From contig OW028574.1 in NCBI GenBank assembly GCA_932294295.1, positions 30,884,145 through 30,948,144 on the forward strand: DNA of 64,000 bases, given 5' to 3'. Positions 1-11,430 of this stretch are shown here, piece by piece. A program made the position numbers and the translations under genes. Under the pieces are notes generated by a model that did no database searches, was not told where the DNA came from, and worked only from the letters and a program-made list of their open reading frames with translations. The stretch is from Alitta virens (Eukaryota > Annelida > Polychaeta > Phyllodocida > Nereididae). Each line of letters opens with the position of its first letter. Positions within the stretch are counted from its first letter, which is position 1.

Positions 1-250
1 ATACCACTCGACATCTCTTCCAGCCATTCACAGTCCTGGATTTGGCTTCAAAAATAGCAACATTTAAATACAATTATTTAAAAAATAACAGCTGCAGTCA
101 GGGATGGTGATTTCTAGAGTTGATGAATCAGAAATTAATGGCATGTTGCAGTGGAGGGGTGATTGATATTATGTATGCATAAATCTAGCATGTAAATGGA
201 AATGTCATTATTTCCCTGCATGAAAAATGAAATCAATATTTTATTTTTCA

Positions 251-1908
251 GTGCCAATTCTGTGCCACCAAAGGTATGCAGCTAGAAATCTTGGTCTTGT
301 CAATGCTAAAACTGTTCATGCCACGTTTGGACAAGCTATAGCAATATGGATAAATTTCACCTGGTGAGTTACTTAAATGATTTACTGTTATGTCACTGCT
401 CGATCCTAATGGTTGTTAATTTAACAAACTATCATTTCTTACCTTTATAGCTTACAAGGTACAACGCTCATGACTATTATGAGTACCGGCAAATGGTTAT
501 GAAAACTTGTGACAGATGATGCACAGGCGTTTGCCACCATGACAGCACTTAGCAGGTTATAGCGTACAATAAGCCCAAGGCTACTGACTTTGTCAAGAAC
601 CACTCATTTTAAAGGAATTCCTAGACTGTTTGCTGGGAATGTTCAATTCTCATCTCTAATGGTATATTTCACCATCTATACACATGTTGGTGCTTCCTGA
701 TTAGCCAATATCTCCCAACCACTGTGTGCTGTTTTATTATTATTATATATATAAGTCTAACTGCATTTCCTGATGTATTCAGCTACATTCTGATGGCTGT
801 TGCACAAATGACATAGCTGCCTCTTGAGATGAGAAGCCAATTAAGGCAGGCCTTGGTTTTAGTTAAAGTATAAGTGATGTCATCACTGAGCAATGTTATA
901 TATGTTGGCAAAAGCCTGTGAATGAAGTCTCCATGCTGAGTGAAAATGTTTTTGAAGAACTGGAGTATCTTTCTAGGTAAATAATTGAAATCAAATACAC
1001 GCATATGTGGCATGTATTAAATGCAGTCTTGAATTATAAATTATAATTCATTCTCGCTTAGCATTAATACTTTTGACTTGACAACTTCAGCACACAAATT
1101 ATTAAAATATGTAATACTAGCTTTCGATGGAATTCATTCACAATTGTTCTTCAATGAAACCATGATTAAAATTGTTTATTTTGCAGATAAGAAAACCCAT
1201 AAGATGTCACCACACCATGTCAAACTTGTTGAACCATTTTGAAGCGACAGCATTCTGTGAGGGCGAAGGTACATCACTATTTTATGCCATAAAAAACATA
1301 AGCTACTTGTCTTTGATATTGAAAATTGGTTGACTTGGACAAATGCTGTTTCCACAATGTTATTACATCATTATTACTTATTTCAGACTAAATGTCAAAA
1401 TTCACATTATTTAGACTTGCTAAAAGCAAAGAGTCTACACAAGAGGCCACTGGATGTGTGCACTGTTTTCCTACCCAGGATGATATGCATCAATATAACA
1501 ACAGGCTAGAAAGACTGCAAGGAGAGGAATATGTGCACAGATGCAGGGTATGTATGAAAGCCATTGAAAGCCATCATACCACAAATATTAATTTTTAATA
1601 ATTTTTCCCAAAATATGCAATAATTGTGGAAGAGCAACTACATAAACCATCCTATTAAACCTTTGAACCCAATACAACTATCCATAGCAGCAGTATAGCT
1701 TTTTGAAGTAGTCCATTTCTTTGTTGTATAATTCCACTCTAAAGCATATTTTTGAAATCATTGTTCATTAGTAAGCAAGTTATGCCTTTGACTTTGGCGT
1801 TTGCCCTAACAATACACAAGTGTCAAGGACTTACGCTTGATAGCATATCAGTGGACTGCAAAAAAATATTTTGCCCAGGACAATTGGGTGTTGCATTAGG
1901 ACGGGTAT
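251..1908 (+). pseudogene. Decayed PIF1-like DNA helicase (transposon-borne type)
   Basis: Separate stretches in one orientation match PIF1-family superfamily 1 helicases. Around 251-345 the reading has AARNLG...AKTVHATFGQAI, like the PIF1 block following Walker A (AAxNIxGxTxHS). At 1392-1598 it has CVHCFPTQDDMHQYNNRLERL, like the region before the last helicase motifs. At about 1783-1908 it has FALTIHKCQGLTLDSISVDC, then a short gap, then GQLGVALGRV, the classical C-terminal motif pair. Walker A itself (GxGKT) is not seen. The pieces are separated by noncoding DNA; the first follows a ttttcag acceptor-like site, so introns or insertions are both possible. PIF1 helicases travel in Helitron-like and other large elements in animals. 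I infer a dead mobile-element gene, not a host PIF1, because stops and gaps are frequent and a transposon-type PHD finger follows. Confidence 0.75.
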
Positions 1909-1915
1909 GAGACAT

Positions 1916-2268
1916 GTCCAAAATTAGATTGAGAAATTTTTCCTTGAATAATTTTCCAAACCAGTGTCCTAAATCAAATTATTACGGAATGACTGTTGTG
2001 ATATGACACTGTCACCAACAGAAAGAACATAACAATTATGATGACACTAGCTCCTCTGTGACAGAGGAAGACCATAATGCCTTCCATGCAGTTAGCCATA
2101 GGACCATTCGTTCATGATACTGCTCAAGACGAAGTCAATAAGTTAGCAAAAATAGAAAACATACTAACTGCCATAAAATGTTCAAGAATAGTCATCATTA
2201 CAAAAGAAAATCAACACCCACATTAGGCAATTAAAACATTAATTACTTGGTGGCGCAAAACGGAGAAA
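1916..2268. other. No gene seen
   Basis: Between the helicase remnant and the next open frame I see only AT-rich sequence with short broken frames. It probably belongs to the same decayed element. Confidence 0.5.
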
Positions 2269-2541
2269 ATGAATCAATTAAAAGGTTATTTTTCCATTGA
2301 AAATCCATCTCAATTGCATTACCAAGTTGGAAGTCACATTTTTATGAATGTCAAGAGCACATTTCTGAAAAACAAGCGGCAATCAATACCTAATGACAGG
2401 CAAAATGTAATTCCATTGTCTAAATCTTCTAAAAAGAAGGTTTACTACTTAGCTGGACGTTGCCTATACAAAGTGCGTCAACATTTTCAGAAATGTAAAT
2501 ATGCAGAATTGTTCATCAGGACGATACATGTCATGAATTAG
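2269..2541 (+). pseudogene. Unrecognised fragment of the helicase/PHD element
   Basis: A 90-codon open frame, lysine-rich, with a YYLAGRCLYKVRQHFQKC segment that recalls the 'hhAGhhhRKh' stretches of transposable-element proteins. I cannot assign a family. It lies in the same orientation between the PIF1-like and PHD-finger remnants, which is the main reason to treat it as part of the same element. No start or splice evidence is convincing. Confidence 0.35.
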
Positions 2542-2784
2542 GCTGCACAATACCTTCACTGAGGATAGAGAATTTACTTTCAATACGCTCACTTATACCT
2601 TACAAGGACTTTTCAAATTGTTTGAAAGTTTTGTGAAACTTGAACATTTGGCAGTTCCACACTTTAAATTCTCGATGGATCAAATCTTTTTATCTTTTGC
2701 CAAAACGCTATCATCACCAATGGCCATTTGATTGAGCACTGGGAAGGATAGTTTCCCACAGACTCAGACAACACTGTTAACGAT

Positions 2785-3009
2785 ATGCTCATAACAAGAT
2801 ATCTGAATATAATGAACAATCGGTTCAGGAAAGAACTCCGAGATAAATTGAATAACGAAAAGTTGGCCCACTGTGCAAAACACAAAGGGAACTCAACTAA
2901 GTCATTCCTCTCCTTTGAGTACATTATATCAGCTAAGATCCCAAGCAGTGCAATGTCCAACTTAAAGAGGAAATTAGCAAAGACAATTCAAAGTTTCTCC
3001 TCAGCCTGA
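2785..3009 (+). pseudogene. Unrecognised basic fragment upstream of PHD finger
   Basis: A 74-codon frame that includes ITRYLNIMNNRFRKELRDKL, a basic helical stretch. It resembles segments I associate with uncharacterised transposon proteins of aquatic animals that end in a PHD finger; that memory is not strong enough to name a family. It ends with a stop about 235 bp before the zinc finger at 3245. The intervening lysine/serine-rich sequence (3010-3240) is broken. Confidence 0.4.
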
Positions 3010-3244
3010 CTGTGAATCAGCTGATCCAAAGGCTGCAACTTGACTGTGAATGAAAGACATGGAAAAATCACTATCATCAGCACTTTGAAGGAAAGCTATT
3101 ATAAAAGCTGGCACTATCATTAACCCCTCATTCACCAGGAATCAGTCTTCTAAGTCAAATACTACTGGCAAGAGGAAGTCAGCTAACCAAAGAGCAGGAA
3201 AATCCAAAAATAAAAAAACATCTGAAACATCCGAAGATGAGTCC

Positions 3245-3408
3245 TATACATGCCAGGCATGTCAAAAACCTTACTCAGACAACATAGACAGCATTTGTGC
3301 CTGTCTTGGTTTCATTTGCCTTGTACAAAACTGATATCGTCCATGTATGAATCCCTAAGCTGCAGCGATGATTCATGGTTTTGTCATTTCTGCAGACCGA
3401 ATAATTGT
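3245..3408 (+). pseudogene. PHD finger of a mobile element, frameshifted
   Basis: The reading YTCQACQKPYSDNIDSIC carries the first cysteine pair and the third cysteine of a PHD zinc finger. After a one-base frameshift near 3310 it continues as HLPCTKL, then SMYESLSCSDDSWFCHFC, giving the His-X2-Cys pair and the closing Cys-X2-Cys. The 'SDDSWFCxxC' ending is typical of PHD fingers in transposable-element proteins of invertebrates and fish. PHD fingers bind histone H3 tails or act as protein contacts. The frameshift shows the copy is dead. It is in the same orientation as the PIF1-like remnant about 1.3 kb upstream, so one element may have encoded both. Confidence 0.8.
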
Positions 3409-3426
3409 ATGTATATTTCAGATTAA

Positions 3427-4030
3427 AGCCCCTGTCACACTGGGCTGTTTTAGCTGTAGTGAACCCGTAGAGTGACGTAACAGTTATGTAACAGCTTTTT
3501 CCGCTGGGTTGGCGACGGATCCTGGTGGCAAAAAGGGGCGGGGCAGCACCTGCCGGGTTACCCGCCGGGTTCTACGGGTTAAAATAGTTACTTTTTTGCA
3601 TAGTATATTGTATTATGTAGATCATCTGTAGATTGTGAACTCGGTAATGGTAGCCAGAACCGACCTACATTGCATTACATGCGATGTGGGTTCCCCGCCG
3701 GGTTCTACGGGTTACCCGCCGGGTTCTACGGGTTACCCACCGGGTTCTACAGGTTACCCGCCGGGTTCTACGGGTCACCTGCCGGGTTCCATGGGTTACC
3801 CGCCGGGTTCTACGAGTGACTCGCGGGTTCTACAGGTGACTCGGCAGGTTCTACGGGTGACTCGTCGGGTTTTACGGGTGACTCGCCGAGTTGTAGGAGT
3901 AAGCCGGGGGGTAGTAGGAGTAACTCGACAGCTTCCAGGAGTATACTTTAAAAGGCTGCTGCTCCCCTAATATAAGTCCGATTTTCGTTAAATATGACTG
4001 AATTGTAGTATAGTTTATACGGGTCTAATG
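3427..4030. repeat. Partial copy of the TAA-type inverted-repeat element (one arm)
   Basis: It starts TAA|AGCCCCTGTCACACTGGGCT, then a CGTAGAGTGACGTAACAGTTATG block. This is a diverged version of the terminus of the complete element at 14297-17731. It then has GC-rich 21-bp tandem repeats and the shared module 'CTTTAAAAGGCTGCTGCTCCCCTAATAT' (in parts) followed by TCCGATTTTCGT and ATTGTAGTATAGTT. The opposite terminus is not found, so this is one arm or a truncated copy. Confidence 0.65.
3693..3890. repeat. GC-rich 21-bp tandem repeat
   Basis: About nine to ten imperfect units of ccgccgggttctacgggtta(c), the later ones drifting to actcg(c/t)cgggtttta. One frame reads PPGSTGY repeatedly, which looks collagen-like but results from the 21-bp period being seven codons. 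The same unit occurs inverted at 17479-17628. Confidence 0.85.
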
Positions 4031-4150
4031 AAGCTAAAGTATTAGATATTTATCTGCACCATTGCATCTGTGATGTCGCTGTGATGTCGCTGTGATGTCG
4101 CCGGAGCCCTCTAGTGTGTTTTAGATGAACAAGCGCAATGGTAACAGGTC

Positions 4151-4363
4151 GATTCGTCACTGCGCGATTCATCCCTGTGAAAACTGGACGGTTCATCACA
4201 GGAATGTGGTCGATTCGTCAAACAATATTGGTCGTTTCGTCACTGGTAGTAAAAGAACATATGTATGTGCACAAGTGGACACCAATTTCAGGTGACTAAT
4301 CGACTTTTTCCGAGTGACGAATGGACCTGTTTTAGCGGGGACGAATTTGCGCAGTGACGAATC
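4151..4363. mobile_element. Small inverted element with repeated attcgtcac motif
   Basis: Terminal inverted repeats are GATTCGTCACTGCGC on the left and GCGCAGTGACGAATC on the right. The left half carries four spaced (a/g)ttcgtca-like motifs. The right half carries the same motif in the opposite orientation (tgacgaa, tgactaatcgac). No coding capacity. It reads as a MITE-like nonautonomous element; flanking duplications were not resolved. Confidence 0.6.
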
Positions 4364-4622
4364 TTGAAGCATGAACGACACGAATCTGAGTGTATGTCAA
4401 TAGTAAACAGAGCAGTACTCCTGTACATAACGACGACATAAGGTATGCTAACGTGTTTATTGAGAAAAATGTGCCGTAAATTTCAACTTCCAAGAATTCT
4501 TATGCCAGTCGTTCCGACCCTACATCGCATGTAATGCAATGTAGGTCGGTTCTGGCTACCATTACCGAGTTCACAATCTACAGATGATCTACATAGTACA
4601 ATATACTATGCAAAAAAGTAAC

Positions 4623-6139
4623 AAATTTTCCGCGTTACACACTATTTGGAAAGCAAAAATTGGAAACAATAACTTAATGTACATACAGGCAGATCAAAAT
4701 ACTAGAATCTAAAACTGAAAGGTGTGTATATGTGAAATGGACCTTTCAGAATTGCTTTGTTTTATTAATGTCAGTGTGTTACATTGGAAAATTATCTATG
4801 TTGCCATTGAAATTAAATGGAACTGCCGCAGTATTGTGGCCCGATTTTCTATTTACATGAAACAGTAGTTGTTAGAAGAGTCAATGTGTTGATAGATTGG
4901 GCCACTGTGGGGTTGCTGGTGCCATCAACACAATAAAGGCTTCTTTGGCAGCCGAAGCTGTTCTCTATTAGATCAATGTTGAATTTAGAGAATAATCTCA
5001 TCATCATGATAGTCATCAAGAATATTACTGACTAGAGAAATGAAACCTAATATGGTACTGGACCAATCTTTACGACATTCTGGGGAGAATAAGTCTCGTG
5101 CATTGTATTGGCTTACTGTCTCGAAAGATCTCAATAATTTGACTTGTGCCAGCAAGTTTATCACAGGCTCTAGGGTGTGGTCGCCACCTGGTATATTACT
5201 TTGTACTTCCTGCATCAATTTTAACATGTGTTTGTCCAACACCTCTGCTAGGTGATTTCACATCTTTGCTGAGTTGTCCAGACATACATGAACTTAACTG
5301 GTCCCATGTCATAATAGACGTGTGCTGTCGTTTTTGAAGCCATGCTGGACAGAAAAATTCCTAACATATGACTAAATGATACTTAGATATTTTGTACTTA
5401 CAGAGGGATCTTCAATAATGTAAAATGTATTTTCGCGTGTAACCAATTTTTTTATTGTATATTTTTTTATTTCAGGCGAATTTTGGAAATGCATCCTCAC
5501 CATTGAACTATTGTTTCAAGCTGTGATGGAAATTGCCCATTGAACAGAAAAAAAAATCATTATAAATTAGAGCTATACAAAAAGCAATAAAATCTGAAGA
5601 ATAAATACAAACTGATTATTAATAAGCATCAATAGTACAAGCTACAAAAGAAAATTAAATAATAATTAGGAAAAAAGGGGGAAAAAGTGTTCGATTTAAA
5701 GATTCAGTAAAAATAATGTAGCTCAATGTCATAGCAGTGTCAGCTCCAGGTAGATAAACAACAGAATGGAAAAGAGCAACAATGACAAGAAGCCCATTCA
5801 AAGCCCGTGACACTGCAAATGTGTTTTAGATTGGTAATAATAATTATATTCACACTGATGCATATAGATACATTATAATTAATATTCATAAAGTTCATCA
5901 ATGAAATTGTACAGGTAAGTTGATAAATTACTGATCTTTTTTACAGCATGTGTTTATAAAAAGAGCAGCAGCTGACGGACCAGCTAGGCTGAGGTCAGCA
6001 AACACCATTTATAAACTGTGACCTTGTTTAGTTTACAGTTCAAACAACAGCAACACAGGACTATACCCAAGTCATCTTGAATATTCTTTGTTTTCAGTGA
6101 GAACTGCATACATAAATGATCTATCAACAAGAATTTAGA
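4623..6139. other. No recognisable gene apart from one unknown frame
   Basis: AT-rich unique-looking sequence. The only notable open frame is at 4985-5242 on the minus strand. The sequence at 5540-5700 is A-rich and low in complexity. Confidence 0.5.
4985..5242 (-). CDS. Unrecognised open frame, possible exon
   Basis: An 85-codon frame of ordinary composition (LLAQVKLLRSFETVSQYNAR, ending DDYHDDEIIL and a stop). It opens about 9 codons upstream of its first Met, just after a 'cacctagcag' sequence that could be a splice acceptor. It could be a terminal exon or a remnant of a mobile element. I recognise no domain and there is no supporting neighbour exon. Confidence 0.2.
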   Translation of the reverse strand: MLDKHMLKLMQEVQSNIPGGDHTLEPVINLLAQVKLLRSFETVSQYNARDLFSPECRKDWSSTILGFISLVSNILDDYHDDEIIL

Positions 6140-8030
6140 GCCTATAGATTCCAGGTAATGCAACTACAAAACAGTCTCATGCATTTTGTATGGAGTTGTG
6201 AAAACTTTTCCCCATGATTTGTCCCTATTTCCATGAATAAAAGATAACTCAACTTAATGCAAATACGGATATAATCCCATTGGTGCCACTCCTCATTCTG
6301 TGGACAACAAGTACAGATAGAAGTTCTCTTCATGTTTTTCAGCACCACATAAACACACATACACTGGCTTCTTTGAATAATCATGATATACAATAGCTGG
6401 AACGTATGAACAACATGTTATTTTAAGGTAGAATTAGCGTGATGCTACAGCATATTTGTAAAGCTAGATTTCATTAGTGAGCACCAATATGACCTTCATA
6501 TATTGCAACTCCGGTTGTTCAGGACTTTTTTTGTGAATGGAAGAAAAGTCTGATATATTTTTTTTTTGTGGATTACAATTAAGTGCAATACCTTACATTA
6601 CCAGAAGTAACTGTTATGTGCTTCAGAAGGTTGCAAGCATAGAACACATAATAATAAAGCCTCTTTGGAATTAAATTCTTTTGAATAATGCATAGCATAC
6701 CAGGGTAAAGTACATAATACCATATAATTCCATCTTGGTGACAGGGAGATTGTGGCAGCCATTATGAAGGTGAAGGGAACTCCTTATTACGCCAGTTCCA
6801 TAAAAGCAAGTAGCATGGCTTTTCAAATGTTAGCTAAGGTTATGGTAACTTGGGAAGGAAAATCATGACAGATGTAGAATGAATGAAAGATGAAATATCC
6901 CAAAAGGAGTTTAGTGATGCTGTGCAAGGAAGTTGGCTAACTACTCAATAGTGTCCAAGTCTTGCCTTGAATTGTGCGGATCAAACTATAAAAGTATTCC
7001 ATCTGGTAAAAAATCTTATTTCTAAGAAGAAAGTCTTTATAATATATTCCACATACAGATTAATATCGCTAGTTAATGTATTAAAAAAAAAAGAAGAAAA
7101 AACATGGAGTAATTAAAATTCAGTTCGCGATACCTGCCGTTGCATGTTATCTATGATCATAAACTGAATATTCGATAATAAAATCACATAATAAAATCAT
7201 TTTGTAAATCTCGTCGGATATTTCAATGATAAAACTCGCTTAACTTCTAAGTGGTTTTACCCCCTCCTTTTTTTTTATATTAATGCTTTACAAATCGGGA
7301 CAGCATTCTGTCTCAATTTACATAATGTATTTCTTTTTGTTAGCCATCAGTGATCCATCATAGTAAAATTGAATATGTACCCAACAGTTTTCATTGTCTT
7401 GTCACGATCATAGGTTTCCAGGGATTAGGAGTCTAGCGGAGTGATTTCCTGAGAGGACCAGTTGTTTTTCTTCACTCGTCCCAAGAATAACAACTCTATA
7501 GTTGGTCCTTGAGAGATAGAAATCCTGCTGGGCTTGCCTCAGTCCTTATATGGGAGGCCAATAAGGTGGAGCATCTGAACCAAATTGCAAAGGATTGCAA
7601 TCAAACTATATTTGTCTGTTTGCTGTTATCACAAAGTTTCTTTATTAACAAAAAAGTGTATTTTACTTCTAGTCAGGAATTTTACTATTCAGTAGCAGTA
7701 ACAAATTGAAAATACAGCATGGTGGGAAATCTAAATACAGTATACTGTAATTTTCTTGATAGTTGGTCAATTTGCCATTGGAATGGCTCTATTGTAGTTT
7801 AAATGATGGAAATTCAGAGCTCTGTACAAATTAGGGAAACTTATAAAATAAGGGAAAGGAAAAGAGAAGACATTTTGGTGAAATGTAGCGGACTGTTCTT
7901 CTGAATAATTTAGATGAAGCAGAAAATTGACTTTGCAGTGAATAACATCGAAGTAGTCGTATTTTCTGGACATTAGTATTGTTGTATTCAGTTCCATTTC
8001 TATGATTGCAAACACGATGTCTGATGGACA
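6140..8030 (+). repeat. Unknown interspersed repeat, copy 1 (direct repeat of 8810-11430)
   Basis: Several blocks match the downstream copy in the same order. Examples are ccatgaataaaagataactcaacttaa (6230), the 'cagccattatgaaggtgaagg' block (6757), the 'ttcctgagaggaccagttgt...cccaagaataacaactc' block (7448-7495), gagagatagaaatcctgctgg (7510) and 'aataaggtggagcatctgaacc' (7560). No coding potential is visible. The copies are diverged with many indels, so the repeat is old. Confidence 0.65.
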
Positions 8031-8097
8031 ATTTATAGTAATTTACTTAGCATATGGGGTGTATATATATCCATTGATGTAAATATGGTGCATCACT

Positions 8098-8250
8098 TGA
8101 AACATAGGACGAATCAAATGAAAAACAGGACAAATGAATTGAAACATAGGACAAATCAAGTGAAAAACAGGACAAATGAATTGAAACATAGGACAAATCA
8201 AGTGAAAAACAGGACAAATGAATTGAAACATAGGACAAATTAAGTGAAAA
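8098..8250. repeat. 42-bp tandem repeat built from two 21-bp half units
   Basis: Roughly 3.5 units alternate gaaacataggacaaatcaagt with gaaaaacaggacaaatgaatt. The halves are clearly related, so an ancestral 21-bp unit duplicated and then amplified as a dimer. Minus-strand frames through it give 14-residue repeats and are not genes. Confidence 0.9.
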
Positions 8251-9589
8251 CAAAAGAGTACAGTGTTCTAAATCGGATGTTCTTGCATGCATGGACAATA
8301 CTCTATAATCTAAGGCTGCACCGAGTTTCATCACTAATAACTATCCGATGGCAAAATTTGATTTAAATATACAATGTAATGCTTGCGTTTCTGGAGTACA
8401 CCGCCATTCTGTATTCCAATTGGTACAATACGTAAGGAAGGTGAATTCGAAGAAAATGTGAAGTTGAAATGGCTGTGGTTGGCAAACATAAATGATTATG
8501 TCACATCATCCAAAAGGAATATAGTTGTTAAGTAAGACAATCTGATTCAGCTAACAGTTTCTATTGTTTAGTTATGCTCACAGGACAACGACTGATTAAG
8601 AGTCTGGGGAAGCAATTTCCGGCGGAGAAGAAACTCTTCTGGTCTTATTTCAGTCACAGAATTGGCATTGCAGGAGGCTAATGAGATAAGGAGCTGAACG
8701 AGGAATGGTTTAAAAAAAGCTGAAACATAGTTCTTTTACTACAAGAAACCATCCCGATCACAATGTTTTTGCATGAAGTTGAAGGATGAGAAGATGAGTA
8801 GTTTTCTCCAATATTTCATTAAATTAATACCATTTTATGTCCCTTGCCATGAATAAAGGACAGTTCAACTTAAATGCACCGCTGTAGCAAATATTTATGT
8901 TGGTGTCAGTCTTCATTTTGTCGGCCACAAGAACACGGAGCTGCTCACTTTCACGTCCTTCAGTCTCAAATGGCTAAAAGAACGGATCTCTTTTGATTCA
9001 TGCAATAGAATATAGCCAGGAAATAAAAGCTCGTTATTATGACATATGCTGTTGCAGCATACTTTGAGAGTTATATTTCATTGGTGTGCTGTGCACTTAT
9101 ATGATTTAGATCTTATACAGTGTCTGGTGTTATTTTGTCTGCTTTTTCTTAAAAAAAAAAGAAGTACAATATATGTGAATTTTATGAAGTAGGTTAAATC
9201 AGCAAGTTCCAAGGTGTCCAGCTAATAAGTGAGGTTATTTAAATTAAGTCAACTCAACCATGGGAAAGCTATTAGCAGATTAGTATTCCGGTACTAGGAT
9301 GACGATACGGGTATTGATAATTGTTATGTAATAATAACGATACACTAAAACGATATGCAAATCGGCATTTTTGGGCAAAAACACATGTGCGCGGTCAGAT
9401 GTTCCAGTGTTTTTATGGGAATTTCTAGGAAACTATCTGCCGACTTTAATTGCAATAACATAACACAACAGTCTGGAGTTATTCTATGAAAATGTGTTAT
9501 TTTAATTTCATTGTCTATATTCAGCATTATATAGTTCATTCATTCTCCCAGTGGCCTACCGGTACGTTTTATGAAACGTATTGTATCTA

Positions 9590-9650
9590 TAGTGGTTAGG
9601 GTGTTAGGTATAGGTTAGGTAGGTATTTAGGACAAAGGTTCAAATCCAGC
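9590..9650 (+). repeat. tRNA-derived SINE-like segment
   Basis: An A-box-like TAGTGGTTAGG (9590-9600) is followed 36 bp later by a good B box GGTTCAAATCC (9637-9647). This is internal RNA polymerase III promoter spacing. There is no full cloverleaf, so it is a SINE or tRNA relic and not a functional tRNA gene. Confidence 0.6.
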
Positions 9651-10491
9651 TGAGGACATCTAACATCTGTGAATGGAGCCAGTTCTGAGCTCCTTTTTTT
9701 TCGGTTCTTCATATGTATCCTGTCATATCTGCTTAATTGCTCAGAGCTACCATGAATAATAGCATTTGAGTTCAAAACTTCATAATTTAAGTCAGCTCAA
9801 CTTATTCAAATTAAGTTATCCTTGGTATCATAACACAAAGAAATTAAGTTGAACTACTAGTAGAACTTAAGTTAAGTTAAATATGTTAAGTTGACTCAAT
9901 TATCCTACTGCAGCACCGTTGCACTAATTGAATTGAGTTGATTCAACTTGACCGGTAAAGCATCTGCACTACAGTGTCTGAAGAAAATGTAATGAAAATA
10001 ATATCATCCCTGCTCAGGAATAAAACAGGTGTTTATGGGATTCTATTGGTAACAGCATGCCATGTAGCGCCATTATGAAGGCATGGGTAGCAGCCATTAT
10101 ACCAATTCCATTAAAGTTAGTGGACCAAATTGGCAAGCATCGTCTCTCAGATTTTTTATATTTGTTGAGAAAGATGGAAAACATGAATGAATTTTGGTAG
10201 AAGCAAAAATTAATGAGAAAAGTTAATCTGTTAAAAGGATTTAGGTGACAGAGCACTTCTGACATGCAATGAAGTAGGTTAAATATAACAGAAGCAATTG
10301 CATGTACATGTACACACGTTTCTGCTCACTAGTTTTCTTGCTATGTGCAGTCTTTTTTCTTACTCTTGTTCATCCTTGGCCATATGAGATTTACTTGCAC
10401 ATCATTATACTCGCGCTAATTCGAGGATGCTCATGGTCGCGCTTGACGTCCGGCTGAGCTGAACCCCATACATCAAGAGTAGATCGCTTGG

Positions 10492-10583
10492 CGACGTACG
10501 TCCGGCGAGCATTTTACGGACGTCCGGCGAGCGTTTTACGGACGTGTGGCGAGCGTTTTACGGACGTCCGGCGAGCGTTTGAC
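10492..10583. repeat. 22-bp GC-rich tandem repeat
   Basis: Four units of acggacgtccggcgagcgttt(t), rich in CpG, in an otherwise AT-rich region. It ends next to 'gtgacagtgtgaacgcccctt', which looks like the terminus of a DNA element. A matching opposite terminus was not found. Confidence 0.85.
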
Positions 10584-11430
10584 AGATATCTATGTGACAG
10601 TGTGAACGCCCCTTCAGATGTTCTGTCAAGAGAGACATTCCTTATTTTTAAAATATAAACAGAACAAAAAACCTTTTGGCATTCCATTCATCACAATTTG
10701 TCTCATTTATATTGGTCTGCCATTAGGGATCCACTAATATAGAAGCCAGCATGTAAATTCAGCCAATAGCTATGCATTGTCTGGTCACGATCACATTGTT
10801 TCCATGGAAGGAGTTTGAGAAAGTAATTTCCTGAGAGGACAAGTTGTCAGTTGTTTTTCTTCATTGGTCCCAAGAATAACAACTCGTAGGTGGTCCCTGA
10901 GAGATAGAAATCCTGCTGGGCTAGTCTCTATAAGATGAAGATAACGACACACTAAAACGATATGCAAATTGGCGATAGAGACCAATAAGGTGGAGAATAT
11001 GAACCAAATTGTAATGGATTACTATTAAACTACATTGGTTTATGTTTGTTATGATTACTCAGTTTCTTTATTCGCAAGAGATCTCAACCAATTTAATTCA
11101 ATTCTTGTCAAGAAATTTACATATTCTCTAGAAGAATTAAATTGGAAATACAGCATGGCGGGAAACTAGATATTGTAAATTTTAATTGTAAATTGTTTTA
11201 TTTCATATAGCGCTGTCTAGAATTGTAAGTTTCCTATTGGCCAAATTCATCACATGAGTTAGCTATGTTGTTATCCAATGAGCAGAATGCAGCTGTACTA
11301 ACCAAGGAATCAGAAAACCGAAAAGGAAAGAGAGAAAAACATTTGGTGAAAAGTGGCAAATGTGCTTCTGAGTAGATGAAGCACAGAAAGTGAGTTTAGC
11401 TGGTGAAATAGGCTCTCACTGAGGAGGCTG

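Larger units (their letters stand above)
3587..4622. repeat. 101-bp inverted repeat with 0.8-kb loop
   Basis: Bases 3587-3687 and 4522-4622 are near-perfect reverse complements: gttacttttttgcatagtat at one end and acatgcgatgt at the other. They enclose part of the 21-bp-repeat arm and a separate small inverted element. The identity implies a recent inversion or duplication, or two oppositely placed copies of one repeat. Confidence 0.85.
8810..11430 (+). repeat. Unknown interspersed repeat, copy 2
   Basis: Matches copy 1 at 6140-8030 in the same order and orientation, with extra sequence inserted (tRNA-like segment at 9590, 22-bp tandem array at 10492). Matching blocks include ccatgaataaaggacagttcaac (8850), cattatgaaggcatgggtag (10070), ttcctgagaggacaagttgtc (10830), gagagatagaaatcctgctgg (10898), aataaggtggagaatatgaacc (10985) and the closing 'acatttggtgaaaagtggc' (11338). 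A third, partial copy lies inverted at 32690-32880. Confidence 0.65.

Noticed and set aside
3635..3970. Open frame with repeated PPGSTGY, collagen-like
   Set aside because: The periodicity comes from a 21-bp DNA tandem repeat in a mobile-element arm; the inverted copy gives a different protein repeat.
8043..8334. Minus-strand frames with repeated MFQFICPVFHLICP
   Set aside because: Product of the 42-bp tandem repeat, no start context or neighbours.
10492..10583. CRISPR-like array
   Set aside because: Units are contiguous without unique spacers and the window is eukaryotic.
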